A stretch of 64,000 bases of DNA, taken from the NCBI RefSeq assembly GCF_017893945.1, contig NZ_CP054257.1, positions 310,001 through 374,000 on the forward strand, written 5' to 3'. Both the position numbers and the translations under genes were made by a program. The notes under the pieces were generated by a model. It did no database searches and was not told the DNA's origin. It saw only the letters and a list, made by a program, of their open reading frames with translations. This document shows, piece by piece, positions 42,159-51,362 of this stretch; positions within the stretch are counted from its first letter, which is position 1, and the number at the start of each line of letters is the position of its first letter. The DNA comes from Treponema parvum (GTDB taxonomy: Bacteria; Spirochaetota; Spirochaetia; Treponematales; Treponemataceae).

Positions 42159-42401
42159 TTTGTTCTATTTCCTTAGTTTAATAAGCGACGTTTGCCTAAA
42201 AGCAAACTCGAAGTTAAAAGACGCCGCGATGTCTCAGCGGCGGCTTTTAAACGTTCGTTAAAAAACGACATGCGAGGAAATTTCAATTTCCGAGAATGCC
42301 GTTTTCGTGCGCTTTTTGCGCACAGTTGATAACACGAGTTTTCTAAGAAAACTCGAAGTTAAAAGATGCCGCGCTTATTTAGCGGCGGCTTTTAAACCTT
42401 C
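42159..42401. other. Spacer between dctP and dctQ with dispersed repeats
   Basis: Two hairpin modules: 42204-42256 and 42306-42401. Each contains AAACTCGAAGTTAAAAG followed by a CGCCGC-type stem and GGCGGCTTTTAAAC. No gene. Confidence 0.6.
42306..42401. repeat. About 95-bp dispersed repeat, copy after dctP
   Basis: GTGCGC-TTTTT-GCGCAC hairpin, CAGTTGAT, CGAGTTTTCTAAGAAAACTCG hairpin, GAAGTTAAAAG, then CGCGCTTATTTAGCGGCGG. It is near-identical to 56317-56410. It abuts the dctP stop codon and could help end or stabilise that mRNA. Confidence 0.75.
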
Positions 42402-43427
42402 TTATTTTACTGCAGCGCGGACGGAATCATAAAGTCCGTCGGACCAACCCAGAGACTTCCCGCCCGTTTTAAGGAATTTTTGTGCGGCGTCAACCCATGC
42501 CTTTTTTTCTGCAGCGTTGGGAGTTGTGATCGTAACGCCTGCGGCAATCATCTTTTTCTTTGCGTCTTCCGTCGCCGCGGATTGAAGTTCGTTGTTGAAA
42601 AGCCCCGCTTCGTCGGCCGTTGTCATAAGAATTTTCTGCTGTTCCGCCGTAAGAGTTTTAAAGAATCTTTCTCCGCAGATCCACATTGAAGTGGCTAGGA
42701 TGTGGTGATCTTCGCAAAGATACTTAGCAACTTCGTGGAAAGATCTGTTGGCAAGAGGAGCTGCAGGGTTTTCTACGGCGTCGATCGTTTTTGACTGCAG
42801 GGCCTGATACACTTCGCCCATGTCCATTCCGATTGCGGCGGCTCCGAGTGATTTGAAGCTGTCGATCGAAAGTTTGTTCGGAGAAACGCGCATCTTTAAA
42901 CCTGCAAGGTCTGCGGGCACTACGACTTTTTTAGTGGATATGATGTCTCTCGCTCCGTAGATCCAGTTGGAAGTTAAGACGCGGATGTTGACCTTTTTTG
43001 CCAAAGTGTTGCAAAGGTCTCTGTACCAAGAAGTTTCAAGAACCTTCCACACTTCGTCCCATGTTTCAAAAGCGAAAGGCGCGTAAAAAATGCCGAAATC
43101 GGGAACTCCGTATTCCGCCAAAAAAGCTCCGTCGGCAACGGTGATCATAGCTTCGCCCGTGATCATCTGATCGATGAGTTCCGTCTTTTTTCCGAGTGCG
43201 GAATTCGGGAACAAAGCGAGTTCCATAGATCCGTTGCTTCTTTCTTTAACCAGCTTTGCCCACATTTCTACGGCCTTTGCTGCTGGTTCCGTAGTGGCGT
43301 TTTCGTATCCTACGGAAATTTTTACAGTCTTTGCAGCTGCTTTTTTATTGCCGGATTTTGCATCTGCTGCAGATACGATCCCGACAAGCCCAACCAACAA
43401 GATGAATCCGATTAAAAACTTTTTCAT
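42402..43427 (-). CDS. dctP: TRAP transporter substrate-binding protein DctP (second system)
   Basis: A 341-residue binding protein with signal peptide MKKFLIGFILLVGLVGIVSA. Mature pieces VSVGYENATTEPAAKA-like start, LTSNWIYGARDII, LAGLKMRVSPNKL, MGEVYQALQSKTIDAVENP. GGAGAG lies upstream of the ATG by about 6 nt. It heads the leftward operon (P, Q, M, LarA-like, UDG-like, HAD). It resembles the DctP at 45153, so the ligand may be chemically similar. Confidence 0.92.
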   Translation of the reverse strand: MKKFLIGFILLVGLVGIVSAADAKSGNKKAAAKTVKISVGYENATTEPAAKAVEMWAKLVKERSNGSMELALFPNSALGKKTELIDQMITGEAMITVADGAFLAEYGVPDFGIFYAPFAFETWDEVWKVLETSWYRDLCNTLAKKVNIRVLTSNWIYGARDIISTKKVVVPADLAGLKMRVSPNKLSIDSFKSLGAAAIGMDMGEVYQALQSKTIDAVENPAAPLANRSFHEVAKYLCEDHHILATSMWICGERFFKTLTAEQQKILMTTADEAGLFNNELQSAATEDAKKKMIAAGVTITTPNAAEKKAWVDAAQKFLKTGGKSLGWSDGLYDSVRAAVK

Positions 43428-43854
43428 CTTTTTCTCTCCTTTGCGGGGAAGACATTTTAATGCGTTTCCCCATTGCTTTTAATATCAATTTCGAGATGAT
43501 AAAACTCGAAATTTTTCGACAGTTTCGTTGTTCGATGAAAAGGTGCGTTTTAAAAACAAGATATGCAAGGTAAGGTTAGTCCTACCCCAAAGCTCAACCG
43601 CGGCATTTGCACCGTGAGTTTTTTAAGATGCCCTATTCTTTACCGTGATTGGAAATTTGTCAATACGGATATGGGCGGCTGATATGGGCTGATGCAGGGG
43701 TATGCGGGCGGCACGGAAATAGGCAAAAAAATCACACTTGCTGCAAGAGCCGCTCCTTATAAAGAATTTGACATCGAGGTATGTTAAGGTATAGTATTTT
43801 TATACACGGTGATGTTTTATCGTGTTATATAGTAAGATACGGGAGTTATAGCCT
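43428..43854. other. Divergent control region of the two sugar-acid operons
   Basis: No gene. Minus-strand promoter: TTGACA (43658-43663) with a weak AAGAAT 17 bp on. A GGGGAA/TTCCCC stem lies near the leftward RBS. Plus-strand promoter: TTGACA (43768-43773), 16-bp spacer, TATAGT (43790-43795). A partial palindrome TATACACG...CGTGTTATA (43799-43829) follows the plus promoter and could be the site of a shared regulator. Confidence 0.6.
43768..43795 (+). promoter_or_regulatory. Promoter of the dehydrogenase-TRAP-uxaBA operon
   Basis: TTGACA, 16-bp spacer, TATAGT, with the palindrome at 43799-43829 immediately downstream of the start point, where a repressor would block. Confidence 0.6.
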
Positions 43855-44874
43855 ATGAAAGCTATTTGTATTAATAATCCTAAAGAAGTCGTAATCAAGG
43901 ATATTCAAAAACCCACCCGCAAGCCGGGAGAAGCCTTGTTAAAACCCCTGTACGGCGGAATTTGCGGATCCGATTTGGGATCTTACAGAGGAACTTTTGC
44001 ATATTTTTCTTATCCGCGTGTTCCGGGGCACGAGTTTTCGGCCGAAATCGTCGAAATAGACGAAAACAAATACGGTCTGAAAAAGGGAATGGTAGTAACC
44101 TGCAATCCTTATTTCAATTGTACAAAGTGTTATTCCTGCAGACACGGCATCGTAAACGCGTGTATGGACAACCAGACGATGGGCGTCCAAAGGGAAGGCG
44201 GTTTTGCCGAATACATAACGATGCCGCTCGAGCGCATTTATGACGGCAAAGGACTTGATCCTAAAGTTCTTGCGGTTATCGAACCGTTTTGCATATCCTA
44301 TCACGGAATTTCACGGTGCAACGTAAAAGAAGGAGAAAAAGTTCTTGTTGTGGGAGCCGGAACCATAGGTGTTCTTGCCGCAGTTGCCGCAAAAGCAAAG
44401 GGCGCAAAGGTTTGGATTTCCGATGTTGCGGAAAAAAAACTTGAAATAGCCAAACAATTCGGAATAGACGGCACGATCTTAAACACCGATCCCGAAGCCT
44501 TTTCAAAAGCCGTAAGTGAAATAACCGACGGCAACGGCTTTGACGTTACGGCTGAAGCGGTAGGCCTTCCTTCCACATTTTTAAATTGTATAGATGCCGC
44601 TTGTTTCGGCGGACGAGTCGTTCAGATAGGTGTGGGAAAGAAAAACGCCGATTTTAATTTTACTCTTTTGCAAAAAAAAGAACTGAACGTTTACGGTTCG
44701 CGCAATGCGCTGAAAAAGGATTTTATTGAACTGATCGATTTGGTAAAAGCCGGAAAGGCGCCTTTGGAAAAGATAATTACGAACGTCTATAAATTTAAAG
44801 ACGCTGCAAAAGCGTTCAGCGATTTTGACGCAAACCAGGGAACTATGCTCAAAGTTCTCATAGATTTTACATAA
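43855..44874 (+). CDS. Zinc-dependent sugar-acid dehydrogenase (LgoD-like)
   Basis: A 339-residue medium-chain alcohol dehydrogenase. The catalytic zinc region is YGGICGSDLG and PGHEFSAE, the structural zinc loop has C-x2-C-x2-C-x7-C (CTKCYSCRHGIVNAC), and the NAD fold is VVGAGTIGVLAA. It resembles L-galactonate 5-dehydrogenase and related polyol or aldonate enzymes. With uxaB and uxaA downstream, L-galactonate to tagaturonate is the most sensible reaction, but this is inferred from context. GGGAG lies 9-10 nt before the ATG. Confidence 0.8.
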   Translation: MKAICINNPKEVVIKDIQKPTRKPGEALLKPLYGGICGSDLGSYRGTFAYFSYPRVPGHEFSAEIVEIDENKYGLKKGMVVTCNPYFNCTKCYSCRHGIVNACMDNQTMGVQREGGFAEYITMPLERIYDGKGLDPKVLAVIEPFCISYHGISRCNVKEGEKVLVVGAGTIGVLAAVAAKAKGAKVWISDVAEKKLEIAKQFGIDGTILNTDPEAFSKAVSEITDGNGFDVTAEAVGLPSTFLNCIDAACFGGRVVQIGVGKKNADFNFTLLQKKELNVYGSRNALKKDFIELIDLVKAGKAPLEKIITNVYKFKDAAKAFSDFDANQGTMLKVLIDFT

Positions 44875-45152
44875 AGTTTACATATTCCGGCTTGAAAATC
44901 CGTCTTAAATTCTGCCGAGGGCGGGTTTGCCGGAAAAATAAGAGTTAAAAAAAGTTTACAGGTAAAAATAAGCGGCGCACAACGGAATTTCAGTTTTCTT
45001 TGAAAACTTGAGATTATAAATTGGGTGAGAATCGGGCTGTCCGAAAATTTCGGGCAGTTTTCTTGATTTATCAAATGTGCGCAAAGAGCGCACGGATGCG
45101 GCATTTTTGAAAATCGATATTTTCTGCAATGCCGCATTGTAAGGAGGTCCAA
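44875..45152. other. Spacer between the dehydrogenase and dctP
   Basis: Contains the hairpin leader at 45077-45148 and a CTGTCCGAAA/TTTCGGGCAG stem near 45039-45060. No gene. Confidence 0.5.
45077..45148 (+). repeat. GTGCGC/GCGCAC-type hairpin leader, dctP copy
   Basis: GTGCGCAAAGAGCGCAC, then ATGCGGCAT and, about 27 nt later, ATGCCGCAT, forming two nested hairpins before AAGGAGG. Same block order as 16892-16962. Confidence 0.65.
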
Positions 45153-46184
45153 ATGTTAAAAGATGGAAGCCGTAAATTTGTGTGTTTTCTGGCGTTGAGT
45201 GTTGCGGTTGTGGGTATGGTTTTTGCCGGAGGAGCGAACGAATCGTCTTCCGCCAAAAAGATGACAATTCAGATAGGATTTGAAAATTCGATGTCCGAAC
45301 CCGTAGGACAAGCTCTGAAAAAATGGCAGAGCCTTGTTGCGGAAAAGGGAGACGGCTCTTTGGTAATCGAACTGTTTCCTGATAGTCAACTCGGCAGCAA
45401 GAATAAACTTATCGACTCCATGCTTTTAGGCGAGCCCGTGATGACATTGGCAGACGGAGCCTTTTATGCCGACTACGGCGTAAAGGATATGGGTATAGTA
45501 TTCGGTCCGTTTTTGTTTGAAAACTGGGATCAGTGTTGGAAATTGATAGAAAGCGATTGGTACAAACAGCAGAGCAGTCTGTTGGAGAAAAAAGGACTTA
45601 AACTTGTCTCTTCAAACTGGATCTACGGCGATCGCCACACCTTAACGGTTAAACCTGTAAAAAGCGTAAAGGATCTTAAGGGCATGAAGATTCGCGTTCC
45701 TTCAAACCAGATTCAGACTGAAGGAATGAACGTGCTCGGCGCGGCCGCTACGGGAATGAGCCTCGGCGACGTTTACCAGGCCTTACAGTCAAAGACGATC
45801 GACGGAGCCGAAAATCCGCTGTCTACTCTTTACGGCCGTAAATTGCAGGAAGTCGCAAAATATCTCATTTTGGACGGACACGTAAAAAACTTTACCACAT
45901 GGGTATGTTCCGCGGCTATGTTTAACTCTTTAACGAAGAGCCAGCAAGAACTTCTTGTTTCAACGGGTAATGAAGCCGGCGTTTACAACAACAAGCTTCA
46001 GGATGCGGCGCAAGACGACTATTTGAAAAAAATGAAAGCGGAAGGCGTTCAGGTTGTAGAAATGACCCCGGCCCTGCAAAAAGAATTCCGAGATGCGGCC
46101 ATGCCGTTTTATGACAAAGGAAGTCAATTCGGCTGGTCTCAGGGCTTATATCGAACCGTAAGAAAAGCGATGGGAGAAAACTGA
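45153..46184 (+). CDS. dctP: TRAP transporter substrate-binding protein DctP (third system)
   Basis: A 343-residue binding protein with signal peptide and Gly-rich cleavage (VVGMVFAGGANES). FENSMSEPVGQALKKWQ, LVSSNWIYGDRHT, LKGMKIRVPSNQ and GDVYQALQSKTIDGAENP are family hallmarks. AAGGAGG lies 5 nt before the ATG at 45153. It is close to the DctP at 42402. Heads P-Q-M-uxaB-uxaA. Confidence 0.92.
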   Translation: MLKDGSRKFVCFLALSVAVVGMVFAGGANESSSAKKMTIQIGFENSMSEPVGQALKKWQSLVAEKGDGSLVIELFPDSQLGSKNKLIDSMLLGEPVMTLADGAFYADYGVKDMGIVFGPFLFENWDQCWKLIESDWYKQQSSLLEKKGLKLVSSNWIYGDRHTLTVKPVKSVKDLKGMKIRVPSNQIQTEGMNVLGAAATGMSLGDVYQALQSKTIDGAENPLSTLYGRKLQEVAKYLILDGHVKNFTTWVCSAAMFNSLTKSQQELLVSTGNEAGVYNNKLQDAAQDDYLKKMKAEGVQVVEMTPALQKEFRDAAMPFYDKGSQFGWSQGLYRTVRKAMGEN

Positions 46185-46198
46185 GTCGATTTATTGTG

Positions 46199-46221
46199 AA
46201 GGCTGCATTATTTGCAGCCTT
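46199..46221 (+). terminator. Hairpin between dctP and dctQ (third system)
   Basis: AAGGCTGCA (46199-46207) pairs exactly with 46213-46221, followed by ATCTGTTTTT. As in the first TRAP operon, it sits right after the binding-protein gene and would lower permease expression. Confidence 0.7.
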
Positions 46222-46269
46222 ATCTGTTTTTAGTTTGATTCGTCAAAGATATTTTTCTTAAGGGTAATT

Positions 46270-46791
46270 ATGAAAAAGCAATGCGGAAAAAAATGTAAAA
46301 TAGTAAGAGCGATATTGTCGAACTTGGATTTTATGGTAGCTTCTTTGGCTCTTACGGTTCTTATAATATTAACGTTTTTAGGCGTTATCATGCGTTATGT
46401 GCTGGGCAGTCCCTTTACGTGGCTTGAAGAAGTTCAGCTTTTCTGTATGGTATGGATCGTGTTCGCCGCTGCAGGAGGCGCGTTCAGGACAAAAAGTCAT
46501 GTCGCTATCGAAATGGTTGTGGAACTGTTTCCTCTCAAGTTGCAAAAGGCGACGGAGTTTTTTATAGACGCGGTGGTCGTCGCAGTTCTTTTGTATCTGT
46601 TTTACCAAAGCATAGGATTTGTTTCTCTTTTTGTCAGAAGCGGCAGAAGCACCAGCATGTTGGGGATTCCTTATACTATAGTTTACGGAATAGCGCCAGT
46701 TTCTTGCATCGTGATGTTGTGGAACTATTTCAGGGTAAAATACCGCTCTAAAGAAAGTATGGAAAGATCGCAAGAGGGGGAAGAGAAATGA
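46270..46791 (+). CDS. dctQ: TRAP transporter small permease DctQ (third system)
   Basis: A 173-residue membrane protein with four segments, FTWLEEVQLFCMVWIVFAAA and FRTKSHVAIEMVVEL. Ends in a charged tail. AAGGG lies about 6 nt before the start. Stop overlaps the DctM start (ATGA). Confidence 0.9.
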   Translation: MKKQCGKKCKIVRAILSNLDFMVASLALTVLIILTFLGVIMRYVLGSPFTWLEEVQLFCMVWIVFAAAGGAFRTKSHVAIEMVVELFPLKLQKATEFFIDAVVVAVLLYLFYQSIGFVSLFVRSGRSTSMLGIPYTIVYGIAPVSCIVMLWNYFRVKYRSKESMERSQEGEEK

Positions 46792-48074
46792 ATTTTTTAA
46801 TTATTTTATCCGCAGTGACGATGCTCCTTTTGCTGTTCCTAAAAGTACCGGTTTTTATTTCGATTTTGGGAGGTTCAATACTATACTTTGTCTTTAATCC
46901 CGGAATAAATCAAATCGTATTCGCTCAGCATGCGATAACCGGAGCGGAAAGTATTTCCTTGCTCGCCGTTCCGTTCTTCGTTTGCGCCGGAACCTTTATG
47001 AATTACACGGGCGTTACAAGGCGCATAATGGATTTTTGCAGCGTGATAACCGGCCGCATGACCGGCGGATTGGCGCAGGTCAACGTCCTTTTGTCGACCC
47101 TTATGGGCGGGCTTTCAGGATCGAATCTTGCAGATGCCGCGATGGAAGCAAAAATGCTTGTGCCCGAAATGGAAGAAAAAGGGTTTTCCAAGGCTTTTTC
47201 TACGGTCGTTACCGCAACGTCTTCCATGATAACGCCTTTGATTCCGCCCGGAATAGCTATGATTTTGTACGGGTGTATTGCAAATGTTTCCATCGGCAAA
47301 CTGTTCGTTTCGGGAGTTGGAGTAGGCTTTTTCCTCTGCGTAACCATGATGATGCTTGTCTCATGGCTTTCCAAACGCCGCGGATATGCGCCGCTTCGCA
47401 CAACGCGGATGACGGCCAAAGATTATAAAAGAGTGGTTCCTCCCGCCATAGCCCCGTTGTGTCTTCCCGTCATAATCATAGGCGGCATAAGACTCGGTAT
47501 TTTTACGGCTACGGAAGCCGGAGCTGTTGCGATAATTTACGCTATCATTCTGGGGTTCGGCTACAAGGATCTGAAAGTTAAAAACCTGATAATTGGTCTA
47601 AAGGAAACGGCCGCTACTACGGCTTCGATAATGCTCATTGTGGCGTCTGCAACCGTGTTTTCGTGGGTTCTCACAAAAGAAAGAATTCCTCAGCAGCTTA
47701 CCGAATGGATAGTAGCGTCCATAAAGAGTAAGTATGTTTTTTTAATGATCGTAAACGTCTTTCTTTTGCTGGTCGGAATGTTCATAGAAGGCAATGCGTC
47801 CATGATAGTTTTGGTTCCCCTTTTGGCTCCCATTGCGGCCGCCTACGGAATTGATGAAATTCATTTTGCGATGATGTATATTTTCAATAACGCCATAGGA
47901 GCTTTGTCGCCGCCCATGGGAACTCTTATGTTCGTTACATGCAGTATTACCGGCTGTAAAACTAAAGATTTTATAAAAGAGGCGGTGCCTTTTTATATTT
48001 TGCTCTTTTTCGATCTGCTTATGTTTACGTTTGTTCCTGTGTTTACGACGGGATTAGTATCTCTGATCTACTGA
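46788..48074 (+). CDS. dctM: TRAP transporter large permease DctM (third system)
   Basis: A 428-residue permease: LLAVPFFVCAGTFMNYTG, STLMGGLSGSNLADAAMEA, FTATEAGAVAIIYAIILG, NNAIGALSPPMGTLMFVTC. Coupled to DctQ by a 4-bp overlap. Confidence 0.93.
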   Translation: MNFLIILSAVTMLLLLFLKVPVFISILGGSILYFVFNPGINQIVFAQHAITGAESISLLAVPFFVCAGTFMNYTGVTRRIMDFCSVITGRMTGGLAQVNVLLSTLMGGLSGSNLADAAMEAKMLVPEMEEKGFSKAFSTVVTATSSMITPLIPPGIAMILYGCIANVSIGKLFVSGVGVGFFLCVTMMMLVSWLSKRRGYAPLRTTRMTAKDYKRVVPPAIAPLCLPVIIIGGIRLGIFTATEAGAVAIIYAIILGFGYKDLKVKNLIIGLKETAATTASIMLIVASATVFSWVLTKERIPQQLTEWIVASIKSKYVFLMIVNVFLLLVGMFIEGNASMIVLVPLLAPIAAAYGIDEIHFAMMYIFNNAIGALSPPMGTLMFVTCSITGCKTKDFIKEAVPFYILLFFDLLMFTFVPVFTTGLVSLIY

Positions 48075-48186
48075 TAAAAGCTTTTTAATTGATCGAAAAC
48101 ATGTAAAAGCAGTAGTCAAAAAGCGTAAAAAGACTATTATATCATAGAGCATACAATAGCCGTGCTAAAATTAGAGGAGACTTAAT

Positions 48187-49671
48187 ATGAAATCTATTGT
48201 TGACGTAAAGAAGCCTGTTTCCCGCCCTGAAAAGGTTCTTCAATTCGGGGAAGGAAATTTTCTGCGCGCATTTGTGGATTGGCAGATCGATGTGGCCAAT
48301 GAAAAAACAAAATTTAACGGAAACGTTGTAATCGTTCAGCCGCTCCAGCGGGGACTCAGCGATATGATAAACGAACAAAAAGGATTGTATACCACCGTTC
48401 TTCGCGGAATCCAAAACGGAAAAAAAGTTGACGAGCGTCGCGTCATAACGTCCGTGAGTAAATGTATAAAAGCTTACGATCAATATGACGATTACATTGC
48501 TTACGCCAAGAGCCCGGACCTTAGATTTGTGGTTTCAAATACGACGGAAGCCGGAATATCTTACGCGCCCGGATGCAAATTGGACGACAAGCCGCCTGCA
48601 TCGTTTCCTGCAAAGGCCTGTCAGTTTTTGTATCGCCGCTTTAAAGCTTTTAACGGTTCTGCGAGCAGCGGATTGGTCTTTATTCCGTGCGAATTGATCG
48701 AAAAAAACGGCGATAATTTAAAACGGATAATCCTTGATTACGCAAAGGAATGGAACCTTGAAGCGGACTTTACAAAATGGGTGAACGAGGCCTGTACGTT
48801 CTGCAACAGCTTGGTAGACCGCATAGTTCCGGGCTATCCTAAAGAAGAAGCCGAAAAGATCTGCAGCGAGCAGGGGTACAAGGACAACCTTCTTGATTCC
48901 GCTGAAATTTTCCATCTTTGGGTTATCGAATCTCAAGGCGACTTGGATAAGCTTGCAAAGGAATTTCCTCTCAAGGATGCGGGGCTGAACGTTATATGGA
49001 CAAAGGATATGTCTTTTTACCGCACGCGCAAAGTGCGCATATTAAACGGCACTCACACGATGTTTGTACCGCCCGCATATCTTTACGGGCTTGAAACCGT
49101 CCGCGAAAGCATCATCGATAAAAACATGATAAAATTCATCAAAAAAGGCCTGTTTGACGAGATAATTCCGTCTATGGACGGCGATAAAGAAGCTCTCAAA
49201 GATTATGCGAATAATGTTTTGGAACGCTTTGAAAATCCGTTCATTAAACACGAACTTTCAAGCATTCTGCTCAACACGACGGCAAAATTCCCCGTCAGAG
49301 ACCTTCCGTCCGTAACGGGATTTATCAAAAAAGAAGGAAAAGTTCCGCAAGTTCTTGCATTTGACCTTGCTTCCATCATAGCTTTGTACGAAGGAAAGGT
49401 GACGGCCGACCGCGAAATGACAACCGTTCATAAAAGAGGCGGAGTTGCCGTAAAATTGCAGGACGACACGGATTCTCTTAAATTCTTTGAAGACCTGTAC
49501 GCAAAGACAAAGGATCCCAAGGAATTGGCAAAAGCGGTTTTAAAACATGAAAAATTCTGGAAAGAGGATTTGACAAAATACGAAGGGCTTGAAGAAACCG
49601 TAGCCGGATACTTGGCTGCGATTCAAAAGGACGGAATAAAGAGCGCTCTTGATTCCGTCGCCAACCGATAA
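48187..49671 (+). CDS. uxaB: Tagaturonate reductase (altronate oxidoreductase)
   Basis: A 494-residue member of the polyol/mannitol dehydrogenase family. It interconverts tagaturonate and altronate with NADH. LQFGEGNFLRAFVDWQID is the N-terminal NAD-binding start, and the catalytic stretch is KVRILNGTHTM with the Lys/Asn/His set. The length and FVVSNTTEAGI fit UxaB rather than mannitol dehydrogenase. AGAGGAGAC precedes the ATG by about 6 nt. uxaA follows 11 bp later. uxaC (uronate isomerase) is not in this window. Confidence 0.92.
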   Translation: MKSIVDVKKPVSRPEKVLQFGEGNFLRAFVDWQIDVANEKTKFNGNVVIVQPLQRGLSDMINEQKGLYTTVLRGIQNGKKVDERRVITSVSKCIKAYDQYDDYIAYAKSPDLRFVVSNTTEAGISYAPGCKLDDKPPASFPAKACQFLYRRFKAFNGSASSGLVFIPCELIEKNGDNLKRIILDYAKEWNLEADFTKWVNEACTFCNSLVDRIVPGYPKEEAEKICSEQGYKDNLLDSAEIFHLWVIESQGDLDKLAKEFPLKDAGLNVIWTKDMSFYRTRKVRILNGTHTMFVPPAYLYGLETVRESIIDKNMIKFIKKGLFDEIIPSMDGDKEALKDYANNVLERFENPFIKHELSSILLNTTAKFPVRDLPSVTGFIKKEGKVPQVLAFDLASIIALYEGKVTADREMTTVHKRGGVAVKLQDDTDSLKFFEDLYAKTKDPKELAKAVLKHEKFWKEDLTKYEGLEETVAGYLAAIQKDGIKSALDSVANR

Positions 49672-49682
49672 ATTTTTGAGAT

Positions 49683-51362
49683 ATGGACGCTATGAGTAAT
49701 AAAACTGAAAATTGTAAATGTTCGTGCGGCGGTTTTTCGGAACACAAAGACACATGCGGCGTTCCCGAATCTTCGGCTTTTGAAAACGAAGTGCAAACCT
49801 ACGGAAAAAAAGTTATACGCATACACCCTTCCGACAGCGTAGCGGTCGCCCTTTCCCCTCTTAAAAAGGGCGAAAATGTAACGGTAGAGGCTTCCGGCAA
49901 TGCAAAGGAAGTAACCGTAACGCTGAAAGAAGAAATTTCTGCGGGACACAAATTCGCGCTGAAAGACATAAAAAGCGGAGAGCCCATCATAAAATACGGC
50001 TATCCGATCGGAGCTGCAAAAACCGATATCCTTAAAGGCTCTCACGTGCATGTGCATAACACAAGAACCTTGCTTTCCGAAGAAGCCACATATTCTTATG
50101 ATGAAAAGGGCGCAAAAGAGGCCTTTGAATCGTGGAAAAAAGACACAGCTTATTTCAGCGAACACATACCGTCCATAAATGTCTATAAACGCGCCGACGG
50201 CCGCATAGGAGTGCGAAACGAAGTTTGGATCGTTCCTACCGTCGGCTGCGTAAATAAAATTTCAGAAAATCTTGCCATGTGGGCAAACGGAAAATTCTGC
50301 GGCGGAGAAGTCGGTCCTAAAGAAGACGGCGGACTGGAAGGATTTTTTGTGTGGTCGCATCCTTACGGCTGTTCTCAAATGAGCGAGGATCACGCTACGA
50401 CGCGTAAAATTTTGGCGGATCTGGTTCATCATCCTAACGCGGGCGCGGTTTTAGTTGTCAGTTTGGGATGTGAAAACATTACAAGCGAGCAGTTTTTGGA
50501 AGAGCTCGGCGGCTTTGATCCCGAGCGTGTAAAATTTTTAAAGGCTCAAGACTTTGCCGATGAAATTTCCGAAGGACGCAAACTTTTGACGGAGTTGGCT
50601 TCCTATGCCGGAAAATTCAAGAGAGAACAGGTTCCTATGAACGAGCTTGTGCTCGGAATGAAATGCGGAGGTTCCGACGGTTTAAGCGGAATAACCGCCA
50701 ACGCGCTGGTGGGTCGAGTGTGCGACGCTCTTACCGCGATGGGCGGCTCCGTAATGCTTACGGAAGTGCCTGAAATGTTCGGCGCCGAGCAGATGCTTAT
50801 GAACCGCTGTGTAAACCGCGACCTTTTTAATCAAACCGTAGATCTTATAAACGGATTTAAAGATTATTTTACCAAGCACGGGCAGGTAGTGTATGAAAAT
50901 CCTTCTCCCGGCAATAAGGCGGGCGGAATCACTACCCTTGAAGACAAATCCCTGGGTTGTGTTCAAAAAGGGGGAAAGGCGCCCGTGTGCGGTGTGCTTA
51001 AATACGGCGACAGGATTACAAAAAAAGGACTGAACCTTTTGGAAGGCCCCGGAAACGATATCGTTTCAACTACGGATATGACGGCTGCCGGCGCGCACAT
51101 CATTTTGTTTACTACCGGACGCGGAACCCCTCTCGGCGCTCCCGTTCCGACGATAAAGATTGCGACCAATCATCCCTTGGCGGAAAAGAAATCAGGATGG
51201 ATTGATTTTGACGCCTCGCAGATGCTCGACAGAAATGTGGACGGCGTTAGAGACGATCTTATAAAGCTCATATGCGATGTGGCTTCCGGCAAAAAGTCTG
51301 CAAGAAACGAGATAAACGGTTATAGAGAAATAGCGATCTTTAAAAACGGAGTAACGCTTTAG
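49683..51362 (+). CDS. uxaA: Altronate dehydratase
   Basis: A 559-residue altronate dehydratase producing 2-keto-3-deoxygluconate. The N-terminal SAF-type part (about 40-130, with HVHVHNTR) is followed by the large catalytic domain: GRIGVRNEVWIVPTVGCVN, SHPYGCSQ, GCENI, MKCGGSDGLSG and TTGRGTPLGAPVPTIKI. The first 30 residues are Cys-rich (CKCSCGG, DTCG), which is not usual for the family and might bind a metal. Start ambiguous between 49683 and 49692. Last gene of the operon. Confidence 0.92.
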   Translation: MDAMSNKTENCKCSCGGFSEHKDTCGVPESSAFENEVQTYGKKVIRIHPSDSVAVALSPLKKGENVTVEASGNAKEVTVTLKEEISAGHKFALKDIKSGEPIIKYGYPIGAAKTDILKGSHVHVHNTRTLLSEEATYSYDEKGAKEAFESWKKDTAYFSEHIPSINVYKRADGRIGVRNEVWIVPTVGCVNKISENLAMWANGKFCGGEVGPKEDGGLEGFFVWSHPYGCSQMSEDHATTRKILADLVHHPNAGAVLVVSLGCENITSEQFLEELGGFDPERVKFLKAQDFADEISEGRKLLTELASYAGKFKREQVPMNELVLGMKCGGSDGLSGITANALVGRVCDALTAMGGSVMLTEVPEMFGAEQMLMNRCVNRDLFNQTVDLINGFKDYFTKHGQVVYENPSPGNKAGGITTLEDKSLGCVQKGGKAPVCGVLKYGDRITKKGLNLLEGPGNDIVSTTDMTAAGAHIILFTTGRGTPLGAPVPTIKIATNHPLAEKKSGWIDFDASQMLDRNVDGVRDDLIKLICDVASGKKSARNEINGYREIAIFKNGVTL

